A stretch of 64,000 nt of DNA from Leptospira fainei serovar Hurstbridge str. BUT 6 (GCF_000306235.2 NZ_AKWZ02000010.1:1488001-1552000); one strand, 5' to 3'; numbered from the stretch's first letter, positions 1 to 8,787 are shown. The notes: generated by a model from the letters alone, not told the origin. Program-made: numbers and translations.

Positions 1-11
1 GGAGTGGAGCT

Positions 12-39
12 AAAGGATGAAATGGACCCATCCTTTTTT
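12..39 (+). terminator. Rho-independent terminator candidate
   Basis: The arms AAAGGATG (12-19) and CATCCTTT (29-36) can form an 8-bp stem with a 9-nt loop, followed by a run of T to 39. It probably ends a gene lying to the left of the window. An in-frame TAA at 11-13 would fit the last codon of that gene, but too little of it is visible to call. Confidence 0.55.
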
Positions 40-94
40 GTTCAAGGGGGAACGAAGCAACTTGACTAAGATAAAAAATTCGGTTTTTGTAAAT

Positions 95-128
95 ATATCT
101 CCCTAAGGCCAGGGCCTTAGAGAGATAT
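95..128. repeat. Near-perfect 34-bp palindrome
   Basis: The 16-nt arms at 95-110 and 113-128 pair with one mismatch around a 2-nt loop (AG). No T-run follows on either strand, so it is not an obvious intrinsic terminator. The rest of 40-314 shows no gene. It holds one further hairpin, CTTTTGTCG (247-255) with CGGCAAAAG (271-279), which would lie in the 5' leader of the small ORF at 315. Confidence 0.6.
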
Positions 129-314
129 TGAATTCTCCTCAATTAGTTTTGAACCAAAGAATTCGCGTTAGGAGTCATTGATTTTCAATAGTAAGGTCAT
201 ATTTAAACTTGATGGGAATTCCAGTTTAGGATGTATATAGCGTTGCCTTTTGTCGGTTGTATCCGTTAGGCGGCAAAAGCGGAATTTAAGCGAACTCTAA
301 AAAGGATGCGAACA

Positions 315-545
315 ATGTATAAATCAAATATAGAATATATTATCTCTTTAACGAATCGAAACGAACCCATTCCGGGAGTTCTTTCTTTGATTTGCGATAC
401 GGTGGACTCCATGAAAACGGACGTTACTAATCTTGATGTGGAAGACGATCAAAGAAAGATCTTTAAGTCCGCGATAAAAGATCTAGTTTCCGGCTTAATT
501 AAATTGGACGGACTCGTTGCTAATTTAAAGGAAACGGTCCACTAA
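315..545 (+). CDS. Small hypothetical protein (76 aa)
   Basis: This is a short soluble protein with no recognised domain. It looks helical and mildly acidic, with no signal peptide or membrane segment. An upstream ATG exists at 306, but it directly abuts the purine-rich AAAAAGG. The ATG at 315 sits at a normal distance from that Shine-Dalgarno-like stretch and is preferred. The gene stands alone, 86 nt before the DsbD gene on the same strand. No function can be assigned. Confidence 0.5.
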   Translation: MYKSNIEYIISLTNRNEPIPGVLSLICDTVDSMKTDVTNLDVEDDQRKIFKSAIKDLVSGLIKLDGLVANLKETVH

Positions 546-631
546 AGCTAACTCCGGCTTCACCCGGTTCGAAAGTTTAAAGCAGAATAATCTTTCCAAT
601 TTTCCCCATCTCTAATTCGGTCTAATATAAA

Positions 632-2647
632 ATGTCCGGATATCGAATCAGCTTACCGTTTTCCTTTTTTATTTATACCTTTTGCATGTTTTTTTCTGCG
701 GGAATTTTCGCGCAAAACCAGGAATATCGGGGCGCCCATTCTTATATAGAATTGAAGGCGGTATCAAGATCCGAAAACACTCTTCGCTTGGCTCTTTACA
801 TCGAAGCACAACCGGGCTGGCACGTTTATTGGAAAAATCCCGGCGACTCGGGGTCCTCTTTACGAACGGATTGGAAATCGAACCCGTCCGGCATCGCTAC
901 AGATTGGGAATGGCCGGTGCCGGAGCGAATCGAATTGGGGGATCTGGTTAATTTTGGGTATGAGAAACCGACGGTTCTATTTTCGGATTATAAAATTCCA
1001 AAATCCGACCAATCGTTTCGCATCGAAGCGAACTTACGTTGGCTCGTATGTAAGGAAGAATGTGTTCCCGAATCTGGAACTTTAATCATTCATAAAATAC
1101 AAAAATTCCTTCCTGAATCCGGATCCGGAAAATACTTCGCATATCAAAGAAGCCTAAAGGAATTGCCGCATACTCCCGAAGCGGGATTGGCGATTTCTTT
1201 CAGAAAAAAGAAAGATAGTTTTCTGTTTCGGATAAAAGGGAACGATCTCCCGGAGAAATTCGATTTTTTCCCCGCGGATCCCCGGATCGTATCGAATCAA
1301 AAACCTAGAACTTTAGAATATTCAAAAAATTTGATAGAATTCGAAATTCCTGCGTCCGAATATGCTTCGGGAGCTCCGAATTCTATTCGGGGAGTTTTAA
1401 CTTTAGGATCTCAGATCTATTCTATTCGGGCGAATGAATCGAAAGTAGGCTATTTACTCGAAGCGATATTTTTCGCATTCCTTGGCGGGATTCTATTGAA
1501 TCTGATGCCTTGTGTTTTTCCGGTTTTGTTTTTGAAGGCTTTCGCGATTTCTCAAACTTCGAATAAACAAACAAAGAGAATCGAGTCCTTATTCTACTTC
1601 GGCGGAGTGCTTTCCTTTTTTTGGATTTTGTTTTTCGGATTCGAGATTCTTCGATCCAGCGGAGAAAGTTTGGGTTGGGGGTATCAACTTCAGAATGCTT
1701 CCTTCGTTTTTTTTCTGATCCTCGTGTTCGTATTTCTCGGATTAAATATGTTAGGCGCTTTTGACTTTGCCGTCGGTCTAAGTGGGCCGATAGTAAGATT
1801 GGCTGATCAAAAGGGGAAGGTTGGCGCATTTTTCTCGGGAGCTTTGACCGTCCTCGTTGCTACACCATGCACGGCTCCCTTTATGGGTTCTGCGTTAGCA
1901 TACGCTTTCTCCGAGAATATTTTAAACGGTCTATCCGTGTTCACGTCCATGGCCGCAGGAATGTCCTTACCGTTCCTCATATTTCAGAACAGTAGCGGGT
2001 TAGCGAAATTTTTACCCAAGCCGGGAGAATGGATGCGGACGTTTAAAGAGTTTCTTGCGTTTCCGCTACTAATGACTGCAGTCTGGCTGTTCTGGGTTTT
2101 TAGCGGAATCACGAATCGAAACGATTCAAGTTTAGCGCTTCTTATAATTCTACTATTGGTTTTTATGATATGGATATTCAGAATTGCCGATTCGAAAATA
2201 ATAAAAATGGGCATACTGGGATTGGCGATGATATCCATTTTATGTAGCTTTTATTTTTTCCGGAACACCGCTATGCCGATTCCTACTTTAGAATCCGGAC
2301 ACGATAAAATTTCCACCGAAGAATATTCCAAAGAAAGATTAGAATTTCATTTAAAAGAAAGACATAGCGTCTTTCTATATTTTACGGCCGATTGGTGCAT
2401 CACTTGCAAGTTTAATGAAAGAACGGTTCTTTCTTCCGAAACGGTCTTGAACGAGTTTCGAACTAAGGGGATCGTAGTTTTGAAGGGAGATTGGACTAGT
2501 GAAGATCCGAAAGTTTCGGCGGCTTTGGAATCGTACGGAAGAAATAGCGTTCCTTTTTACGTTTATTATCCGAAAGATAAAAGGGAGAATCCCCGTTTTT
2601 TACCTACAATGTTGACTACCGGACTAATGCTCGACGCCTTACGATAA
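632..2647 (+). CDS. dsbD: Thiol:disulfide interchange protein, DsbD/ScsB type
   Basis: This is an inner-membrane reductase that moves electrons from cytoplasmic thioredoxin to periplasmic thiol proteins. Visible parts in order are: a signal peptide (about residues 1-27, ending near FAQN); a periplasmic N-terminal domain with a WLVCKEECVP cysteine pair; a membrane core of about eight segments with the two family cysteines in MPC (about residue 294) and TPC (about 413); and a C-terminal thioredoxin domain with WCITC (about 589-592). At 671 aa it is full length for the family. The N-terminal domain looks more like the DsbD/ScsB variant than the E. coli DsbD-alpha domain. It is monocistronic. Confidence 0.9.
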   Translation: MSGYRISLPFSFFIYTFCMFFSAGIFAQNQEYRGAHSYIELKAVSRSENTLRLALYIEAQPGWHVYWKNPGDSGSSLRTDWKSNPSGIATDWEWPVPERIELGDLVNFGYEKPTVLFSDYKIPKSDQSFRIEANLRWLVCKEECVPESGTLIIHKIQKFLPESGSGKYFAYQRSLKELPHTPEAGLAISFRKKKDSFLFRIKGNDLPEKFDFFPADPRIVSNQKPRTLEYSKNLIEFEIPASEYASGAPNSIRGVLTLGSQIYSIRANESKVGYLLEAIFFAFLGGILLNLMPCVFPVLFLKAFAISQTSNKQTKRIESLFYFGGVLSFFWILFFGFEILRSSGESLGWGYQLQNASFVFFLILVFVFLGLNMLGAFDFAVGLSGPIVRLADQKGKVGAFFSGALTVLVATPCTAPFMGSALAYAFSENILNGLSVFTSMAAGMSLPFLIFQNSSGLAKFLPKPGEWMRTFKEFLAFPLLMTAVWLFWVFSGITNRNDSSLALLIILLLVFMIWIFRIADSKIIKMGILGLAMISILCSFYFFRNTAMPIPTLESGHDKISTEEYSKERLEFHLKERHSVFLYFTADWCITCKFNERTVLSSETVLNEFRTKGIVVLKGDWTSEDPKVSAALESYGRNSVPFYVYYPKDKRENPRFLPTMLTTGLMLDALR

Positions 2648-2833
2648 AGAATGGAGTCTTTGTATAAATGGGAGGCGACCTGAGTAAGTCAATTTTGTCC
2701 CACAAATACTGACTGTTCTTGCGATGTTTTTTTATTTTTTTGTAAATTCGTAATTCAAGTAGTTGTCTTTTTAACCGAAAATCTTTCTTCTTACAAATCC
2801 TAAGAAAGTTTTCGAGTCAGCAAGGAGAATTGA

Positions 2834-3508
2834 ATGCAAAGTAAATTTGCAAATACCACAATCGCGATTACGTCAATCTGCGGAGCTCTTTTTTTATTTA
2901 TTGGAACGTACTTGCATCCGATGGGTGCGGATCCGAACGATGCTTTAGCTGCCTTTACCGAATATGCAAACGATCATCATTGGGTCGCGAGTCATTTAGT
3001 TCAACTTCTGGGCGTGGTATTTATGATATCTTCGTTGATAGTTCTGAGTACCTTATTTTCCAACCCGTCTGCGCTCGTTTTAGGAAAGATCGGAACAGGT
3101 TGGGCGATATCGGTGTTGGCTTTAGCCGGCGCGTTGCAGGCGGTAGATGGAATTGCATTGAAAGCGATGGTGAATGCTTGGGCTTCCGCAGAAACGACCG
3201 AGCAAGCTAGTTTATTTCATGCGACGCTAGGCGTAAGGCAAATCGAGATCGGCTTAGCTAGCATTACTAGTTTGGTAACCGGATTAACCATGCTCTTATT
3301 TGGTTTTGCGTTGCTATTCGATTCAATTTTTCCGAAATGGGTAGGATTCCTGGCTCTTCTAAGTGGAGTTCCTACTTGCGTTGCAGGAATCGTAATCGGG
3401 TACACCGGCTTCTCGGAACTTTCCATGATTATAAACATGCCGGCCAGTTTTCTATTATTGATTTGGATGTTTTGTATCGGCATCCTGAGTTGGAAGCGTT
3501 CTACATAA
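2834..3508 (+). CDS. Multi-pass membrane protein, DUF4386-like
   Basis: The 224-residue protein has about six hydrophobic segments, short loops and a charged C-terminal tail (WKRST). It begins behind a good AAGGAG Shine-Dalgarno at 2821-2826. The length, segment spacing and the early GTYLHPMGADP loop resemble DUF4386-type proteins, but I assign the family by pattern only. The gene is monocistronic, with about 190 nt free on each side. Substrate and role are unknown. Confidence 0.7.
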   Translation: MQSKFANTTIAITSICGALFLFIGTYLHPMGADPNDALAAFTEYANDHHWVASHLVQLLGVVFMISSLIVLSTLFSNPSALVLGKIGTGWAISVLALAGALQAVDGIALKAMVNAWASAETTEQASLFHATLGVRQIEIGLASITSLVTGLTMLLFGFALLFDSIFPKWVGFLALLSGVPTCVAGIVIGYTGFSELSMIINMPASFLLLIWMFCIGILSWKRST

Positions 3509-3691
3509 AAATTTTTGCATTTTATGAAACTGATCTTCAGGTTACGATTTTCATCCGAAGATCGCGTTATTTGTCCGTTGATTCCGGTTCTATCGTTTTC
3601 GTAAAATTACGGACATAGCTCGTTTTCGAAATTACTTTGATTCGGGCCTTTAATTTTCTTGGCGATTTACGGTGATGTCGCTTAATACGGT

Positions 3692-4432
3692 ATGCGTCAG
3701 CTTGTAAAAAACATATTTACGATTCTTGTATTTACATCCGTATTCTACTGTTCTAGCTCAGGCTTCGATCGGGGCCCGATTCCGAACGTTCAAAATCACG
3801 AGATTGTGATCGATGATTCGGAGATAAAAAAATATCTTTCCATCAAGCCCCAATTAAAGTTTCCGTTTCGTCTCGGTGTATATATTTTGGATTCTCAATC
3901 CGATCACTATAGAATCGATAGTAACAATAAAACTACGATTCTAGACGCCGAAAAGATCCTAAAGTCTGAAGGAATCATATCTCAGATGTTTTTAATTACC
4001 GAATCGGTATATGACTTGGACGGTAACAATAGCGGATCATTTCGGAACTATTATAAAGAGAGGAGCAGGAGCCTGGATAATATTAAGAAAATCCGGATCT
4101 TGGCGGCACGTTACGGCGCGGATGCAGTGTTAGTCGTTAAACCGAAGAACGTTTATAAAAAGGACGCCAACTATCTAAGCATGCTGTATCTTACGCTTGT
4201 GGGAATTTGGTTAGTTCCGGGCTCTCACCGAGATTCGGTTTTCTCATTTCAGGGTACTCTTTGGGACGTTCGGAACGAATATCTGTATGTAACGGCTGAG
4301 TCCGAATCGGAAAAATCCGTCACCAGGCCGCTGGGTTGGATCGACGATGATGCGATTGTTAAAGAAAACAAAGAGGCGGCGTTAAAAGAATTTTACGAAG
4401 AATTAATACGCAGATTTAGAAGTTTAAAGTAA
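3692..4432 (+). CDS. Lipoprotein, distantly resembling rhombotarget lipoproteins
   Basis: The N-terminus is a lipoprotein signal peptide with a spirochaete-type lipobox ending in VFYC (Cys20) and followed by SSS. The mature part contains an RYGADAVLVVK segment and then a YLTLVGIWLVPGS stretch. This order (predicted strand and helix, then 'tvvG-ivPGs') resembles the rhombotarget lipoprotein family. No rhombosortase C-terminal signal is present: the protein ends in a charged helix (RRFRSLK). Its location is probably a membrane-anchored envelope protein. Function is unknown and the family link is tentative. Confidence 0.7.
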   Translation: MRQLVKNIFTILVFTSVFYCSSSGFDRGPIPNVQNHEIVIDDSEIKKYLSIKPQLKFPFRLGVYILDSQSDHYRIDSNNKTTILDAEKILKSEGIISQMFLITESVYDLDGNNSGSFRNYYKERSRSLDNIKKIRILAARYGADAVLVVKPKNVYKKDANYLSMLYLTLVGIWLVPGSHRDSVFSFQGTLWDVRNEYLYVTAESESEKSVTRPLGWIDDDAIVKENKEAALKEFYEELIRRFRSLK

Positions 4433-4636
4433 AGAAATCGGGCTTTATTCGTTTTATTTTAACTTAAAATTACGGAATGTTTCGACGAGTGTCGGAAATA
4501 GTAGCCTATTTGCAATGATCGTGAAGCGGTTCTAGATGTTTATGATCTTTATCGCACAGGTAATGACTTTCCCAGAACGATTAGTTTCTTTTGCGATGGA
4601 AGTCGCTGAGCGGCAAAAGCAAAAAACATCGATTAT

Positions 4637-5077
4637 TTATTGTTCTCCCATTTCGTCGTTTAAGACTTTCCGCAATTCCTTCAATTGGAATAGGAGGATT
4701 TCCCTATTTTTTTGAGGATAATTTTTAAGTAACGACTCGAAGTGATTTACGAGCTTTCTTGGAACTTCCTTTTTATAAGATTCGCCGAGTTTCGTTAGTT
4801 TGATCAGCGTGACTCTTCGATCTTCTTCTGAAATCGATAGATCGACATATCCGCGCTGAATCATCCTCCGGATCATTTTCGATGTGGAAGGGGCATCTTG
4901 TAGGGTAACATCTATGATTTGTCTTTGGGTAAGAGGCCCTTTGGACCAGAGCGTCGCCAGTACTTGCCATTGTTCGGGAGAAAGATGATAATCTTTTAAT
5001 GCACGTATCAATTCCCGTCTGAACAATACTGCGACCCTATTTAGATTAAATCCTAATTGATCTTCTAAAATAAGCAT
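4637..5077 (-). CDS. MarR-family transcriptional regulator
   Basis: This 146-aa winged-helix repressor has the MarR layout: a dimerisation helix, then a helix-turn-helix around LTQRQIIDVTLQDAPSTSKMI, and the wing signature near EEDRRVTLIKLTKLG. It is transcribed divergently from the DoxX gene. The 121-bp spacer contains two related palindromes, TTGTCCGAACAA and TTGTCTGGACAA, which are the likely operators. MarR proteins commonly repress themselves and a divergent neighbour and release on binding a small ligand or on oxidation. No conserved OhrR-type N-terminal cysteine is seen, so ligand sensing is more likely than peroxide sensing. Confidence 0.9.
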   Translation of the reverse strand: MLILEDQLGFNLNRVAVLFRRELIRALKDYHLSPEQWQVLATLWSKGPLTQRQIIDVTLQDAPSTSKMIRRMIQRGYVDLSISEEDRRVTLIKLTKLGESYKKEVPRKLVNHFESLLKNYPQKNREILLFQLKELRKVLNDEMGEQ

Positions 5078-5118
5078 AAACGAATGTTAAGTCATACCGG
5101 AAAAAATCAACTATTTAC

Positions 5119-5130
5119 TTGTCCGAACAA
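5119..5130. promoter_or_regulatory. Candidate MarR operator 1
   Basis: TTGTCCGAACAA is a 12-bp near-palindrome matching 10 of 12 positions of operator 2. It lies 42 bp upstream of the marR-type start codon. Confidence 0.55.
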
Positions 5131-5167
5131 TTTTTAGTTTACAAAATATTCATTTCTATCAAATTAT

Positions 5168-5183
5168 AGTTGTCTGGACAACT
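5168..5183. promoter_or_regulatory. Candidate MarR operator 2
   Basis: AGTTGTCTGGACAACT is a 16-bp palindrome, perfect apart from its two central bases. It ends 5 bp before the GGAGA Shine-Dalgarno of the DoxX gene. Its centre is 51 bp from that of operator 1, close to five helical turns, so dimers could bind on the same face of the DNA. Confidence 0.65.
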
Positions 5184-5198
5184 TATTAGGAGATTCTG

Positions 5199-5597
5199 AT
5201 GAAACTTTTCACTTTCAGCGTTCACGTATTATTTGGGGGGATATTCCTTCTTTTTGGGTTAAGCAAATTCTATCCCTTCATGCCGATTCCGCCTATGAAT
5301 CCTCAAGCAGCTAACTTCATTGCAGCCTTAATCGGAACGGGGTATCTTTGGTATTTGATCGGAGCAATCGAAACGATAGCCGGATTAATGGTAATTTTAC
5401 GTCGTAAAGTGCCTTTAGCCCTCTTAATTTTAGCTCCAATCATCACCAATATCGTCTTTTACCTGCTTATATTGCAGAGAGGGATAGGCTTTCTCCCTAT
5501 AGCGATGAGTATTTTCCTGGTCTTCTCGGAAGGGTATCTCATTTATCTATACAGAAATTCCTATAAAAGTATAATTTTCGAACCGGAAAAATCGTAG
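5199..5597 (+). CDS. DoxX-family membrane protein
   Basis: This 132-aa protein has four predicted transmembrane segments and the DoxX pattern: an FGLSKF motif after the first helix, GAIETIAGLMVIL in the second, and a proline-rich first loop. DoxX-like proteins are inner-membrane proteins of poorly defined function, linked in some bacteria to redox homeostasis. The start follows a TTAGGAGATT ribosome-binding site. It is almost certainly controlled by the divergent MarR-type repressor through the palindrome just upstream. Confidence 0.85.
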   Translation: MKLFTFSVHVLFGGIFLLFGLSKFYPFMPIPPMNPQAANFIAALIGTGYLWYLIGAIETIAGLMVILRRKVPLALLILAPIITNIVFYLLILQRGIGFLPIAMSIFLVFSEGYLIYLYRNSYKSIIFEPEKS

Positions 5598-5961
5598 GTC
5601 GTTACTTATATAATATATTTTCCACAAAAAAGCGTCGATCATCGCTTTGATTCGTTGATGTTTTATTTTTTATCGGGATATGCGTTTGATCGAAAATCGG
5701 TGCAAAATTCCGAAGTTTTCGTATGAGTTCCGAATAGTAAATGACTGACTATGTGTGAATAACGGTTTCTTTCTAAAATATGAAATCTGCCAGAGGCCTT
5801 GCAAACTTCATATTTGAGAAACCGATTGAGAGACCGTATTGATCGATTTCTCGTATTCTATTTTCGTTTATAAATAAGTGTTTATATATTCAATTATTTT
5901 AAATTTCTAATTGAGGTCGATTCCGCTCTTCCTATTGCTAATATTGTGATTTATTTTAAAA
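5598..5961. other. Intergenic region with a long hairpin
   Basis: No gene is evident here. The notable element is a hairpin at 5763-5824 with two paired blocks: CGGTTTCT with AGAAACCG (outer, 8 bp) and AAATATGAA with TTCATATTT (inner, 9 bp), around a 22-nt loop. It lies between the 3' ends of the convergent DoxX and coiled-coil genes. It could act as a terminator or stabiliser on either strand, or be a small RNA. Confidence 0.5.
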
Positions 5962-7209
5962 TCATGGTTTCGATTCCTGGGTTGCCGATTTTGCTTTTAG
6001 AAAGTCCTCTATTCCCGATAACCTTTGCGTTATTCCTCCCACTTCCTTGTCTATGGTGGCACGACAGTTTCGAAGGTCGGTGGCCCTTTGATTCGCGAGC
6101 GCAGTCGCGTCCGATAGGGATTTGGCTTTTTCGGAAATCTGAACTTTTAATTCAGCAAGCTGGGAAGAGCACAAATTCCACTCGTTGATTTTGGAATTTA
6201 AGGAAAGATTCGCGTCGGCTACGTTCTTCTTTAATTCGGTTATCGTTTTCGACGATTCGGAGAGTTTCGCACCGCAAGCATTTATATCTCCGATTTTGCT
6301 TTGAATTTGGCCGCTTAAATCACCGATTGTTTTTTTCGAAGCGATTAGATCGGCGCCGCAGACGTTTCCTCTCTGAGTTAAAGTAGCTATCTCGATCGTT
6401 TTGGATTGTAGGTCGGCATTAATTTGGGTTATCGTCTTTTGTCGATCTTCCAGTTTTTGCGAGGCGTCGGAAAATTTAGATGCATATACGGCGGCGTCCT
6501 GGGTTTTAACGGTAAGTTGACCGTTGACCGTTTCGAGTTCTTTCACTCTTTCTTGGTTTTCCTGTAAAGATTGAGCTAGTCTTCCTTGCGTTTCTTTCAA
6601 CGCCTGGGCGGTGTTTTGCGATTCCGTTCTCAACTTCTCGATTTCCGCTTCTAACTCTCCGACTTTTCGATGCGATAATTCGATATATTGCTGATAATTT
6701 GAAAGTAAAAGAGAGGTATCGCCTTTAATTTCCCCGGTTTGCGTTATGTATTCCTGCTCGAGAATCTTAATTTTGGAATCCAAATGATCCTTATCGATAT
6801 TTGCAAGAGCCTGGTTGACGTAATCCGTGCTCATCGACAATAAGATGTTCACGGTCAAAACCATGACCCCGATCTTTCCTACATTAGTGACGACCCTTTT
6901 GCCCGTTTCATTATCCTTTTCATGGAAATCGTGGATCGTCGCAAAAACGCCGTAAATGAAGGCAAATAAGGTAGTGAGCTCCCGGAAGATCGTCAATATG
7001 TCGTCGATGGAAAGATAAGCGGAAAGAACAATTAAAACGAATCCGCTGGTAATCAATATGTAAGAAACAATCGCCTGCCAAGAAATGAAGAATTTTAACC
7101 GTTTGCGTTCTTTATAGCCGGTATATAAGTAAAATAAGATCGGTATCGAAAAAAGAATAAAGAATATATGGGGAAGTCTTCTTACAAAAAGTTCAATATT
7201 ATCCTGCAT
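5962..7209 (-). CDS. Membrane-anchored coiled-coil protein with heptad-spaced cysteines
   Basis: The 415-aa protein has about four hydrophobic segments in the first 130 residues. A long, almost unbroken coiled coil of about 250 residues follows (about 140-390), rich in E, K, Q and L with alternating S/T. Four cysteines occur only in the distal coil, at residues 284, 312, 347 and 382. The spacings 28, 35 and 35 are all multiples of seven, which places every cysteine at the same heptad position. This suits interchain disulfides or a ligand site in a parallel oligomer. No known family is recognised. Possible roles are an envelope scaffold or a redox-locked tether. It is monocistronic. Confidence 0.75.
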   Translation of the reverse strand: MQDNIELFVRRLPHIFFILFSIPILFYLYTGYKERKRLKFFISWQAIVSYILITSGFVLIVLSAYLSIDDILTIFRELTTLFAFIYGVFATIHDFHEKDNETGKRVVTNVGKIGVMVLTVNILLSMSTDYVNQALANIDKDHLDSKIKILEQEYITQTGEIKGDTSLLLSNYQQYIELSHRKVGELEAEIEKLRTESQNTAQALKETQGRLAQSLQENQERVKELETVNGQLTVKTQDAAVYASKFSDASQKLEDRQKTITQINADLQSKTIEIATLTQRGNVCGADLIASKKTIGDLSGQIQSKIGDINACGAKLSESSKTITELKKNVADANLSLNSKINEWNLCSSQLAELKVQISEKAKSLSDATALANQRATDLRNCRATIDKEVGGITQRLSGIEDFLKAKSATQESKP

Positions 7210-7533
7210 GCTAGTATCCTTGGTTAATTAAAGTGCCGTCGTATAATAACGATTTTTTTCCGAAATATTCGGGTGGATTTGGTATATGTATACGATTCTT
7301 AAAACGGATCAATGATTAATATAGGATAGGGAAAGATAGAATGCTGAAAAAATGTCGGAAGTATCGATTAAGAATCGGAATAACGGATCGTAGAACGACG
7401 ATGGAAAAGTCGAGTCTGAGCATTTTGATGGAATTTTCGACTCTTAGGTCGTGGCGATCCGAATAAATGGCGAACCCGCCTAACGAGATTCAGGTCTAAA
7501 AGTAACCATTCTATTTGATCGGTAGGCTATAAA
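7210..7533. other. Divergent promoter region with a structured leader
   Basis: This 324-bp spacer lies between the coiled-coil gene and the redoxin gene. At 7384-7461 three nested complementary blocks can form a 78-nt hairpin: CGGATCG with CGATCCG, ACGAC with GTCGT, and AAAAGTCGA with TCGACTCTT (one mismatch). It ends 72 nt before the redoxin start codon, where it could be a 5' leader structure or a separate small RNA. Confidence 0.5.
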
Positions 7534-8133
7534 ATGAAACGGGCGTTTTTTCTATTTTCGATACTTTCGATATTCGTTTATTCATTGTACGCAATCAAGC
7601 CCGGAGACATTGCTCCGGAATTTTCGGAAAAGGATATCTCCGGAAAGCTGCGTAATTTATCCGAGTTTAAGGGTAAGTTTTTAGTTCTTGAATGGCATAA
7701 TCAGGGATGTCCTTTCGTTAAAAAGCATTATGGATCCGGAAACATGCAGAAATTGCAGAAGGAAATAACTGCAAAGGGAGTGGTTTGGTTGAGTGTAATA
7801 TCGTCCGCACCGGGAAAGCAGGGTTATGTTACGCCTGAGGAAGAAAAAGAGTATCTAAAAAAATCCCAAGCGGTTCCTTCCGCAGTTCTATTCGATCCGG
7901 ATGGGACAATGGGGAAGGCATACGGAGCAAAGACAACTCCGCAGATGGTGCTTATTTCCCCTGAGGGAAAAATACTATATAACGGTGCAATTGATGACAG
8001 ACCATCCACTGACCAGTCAGATATTCCTTTAGCGAAAAATTATATTGTGGCTGCGGTTGGAGAAGCGTTAACGGGAAAACAGATCAGCGTTTCCACGTCT
8101 CAGCCGTACGGATGTTCCGTTAAATACGACTGA
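7534..8133 (+). CDS. Exported redoxin (AhpC/TSA-like thioredoxin-fold protein)
   Basis: This 199-aa protein begins with a signal peptide (about residues 1-20) and continues as a peroxiredoxin/thioredoxin fold starting IKPGDIAPEFSEKD. Its active-site region is GCPFVKKHYG, with a single cysteine (Cys59), followed near the C-terminus by a conserved YGCSVKY cysteine (Cys194). This two-cysteine arrangement is typical of the periplasmic redoxin subgroup with CPFVKKH. It could form an intramolecular disulfide during peroxide or thiol chemistry. Electrons might come from the DsbD-type protein upstream, which is inference. A hairpin-rich leader precedes the gene. Confidence 0.8.
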   Translation: MKRAFFLFSILSIFVYSLYAIKPGDIAPEFSEKDISGKLRNLSEFKGKFLVLEWHNQGCPFVKKHYGSGNMQKLQKEITAKGVVWLSVISSAPGKQGYVTPEEEKEYLKKSQAVPSAVLFDPDGTMGKAYGAKTTPQMVLISPEGKILYNGAIDDRPSTDQSDIPLAKNYIVAAVGEALTGKQISVSTSQPYGCSVKYD

Positions 8134-8201
8134 AATATATCTAAGTTGGAAACTGCGTTTCTCCTCTTATAAAGTTCGTTCGAAATTATCCGATAACCTG
8201 A

Positions 8202-8231
8202 GATTCGGACGACGGCTCGGTCGTCCGAATC
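8202..8231. terminator. Hairpin between convergent genes
   Basis: GATTCGGACGAC (8202-8213) and GTCGTCCGAATC (8220-8231) form a perfect 12-bp stem with a 6-nt loop. It sits between the convergent redoxin and DUF4345-like genes and probably stops transcription from one or both sides, although no clear T-run follows. Confidence 0.55.
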
Positions 8232-8240
8232 CATTACAAA

Positions 8241-8678
8241 TCACTTCCGTAAAAGGAAGAATCCCAATGCGACCCCGAATACTTCAGTTAACATGCTAAT
8301 ATAAATGTATTCATTTCCCGAACCATCGAGAAGTAAAGTAACCAGCCTGCCGAGAAGAAGTCCGCCTGCCGTGAAAACGGAGATTTGAATCGCTGCAATT
8401 CGAGTTTTTTGCCGGAGTATCCCTAGTAAGATCAGGATGCCTATTCCCAAGCACAGGCCGCCGTACATCGCACGGAAATCGGCAAGTGCAGCGGTCGAAT
8501 GTATCGAAAATCCGATCTGGTTGGCGAGTGTCGTCGGTGCGATAAAGAAACTAACGGCAAAAGCGAAGTAGACCGCTAAATTTAAAAACAAATATCCTTT
8601 AGAGATCAGCGTAAGTAATTTCGAACGAGGTTCGTTTTTGGAGTCTTCGAGTTCAAGAGTATGCGTTTGCATATCCAT
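8241..8678 (-). CDS. DUF4345-like membrane protein
   Basis: This 145-aa protein has four predicted transmembrane segments after a charged 25-residue N-terminal tail. The ADFRAMYGGLCLGIG motif between helices is the hallmark of DUF4345. Function is unknown. An AAGGAAGG ribosome-binding site precedes the ATG. It lies 110 bp downstream of the AraC-type regulator on the same strand and may be its target or co-transcribed with it. Confidence 0.7.
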   Translation of the reverse strand: MDMQTHTLELEDSKNEPRSKLLTLISKGYLFLNLAVYFAFAVSFFIAPTTLANQIGFSIHSTAALADFRAMYGGLCLGIGILILLGILRQKTRIAAIQISVFTAGGLLLGRLVTLLLDGSGNEYIYISMLTEVFGVALGFFLLRK

Positions 8679-8787
8679 TTCCTTCCTTATCTGGATGATT
8701 GATAAAGAGGATTATATTCGGATCGAAGGTCCGAGTCGACGGAGGTTATAAAGTCTTTCGATTTTTTTTATCGGTAGTTATAATATC

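Noticed and set aside
1422..1829. 135-codon minus-strand frame inside dsbD
   Set aside because: It is an antisense shadow rich in Arg, Lys and Ser, with no ribosome-binding site.
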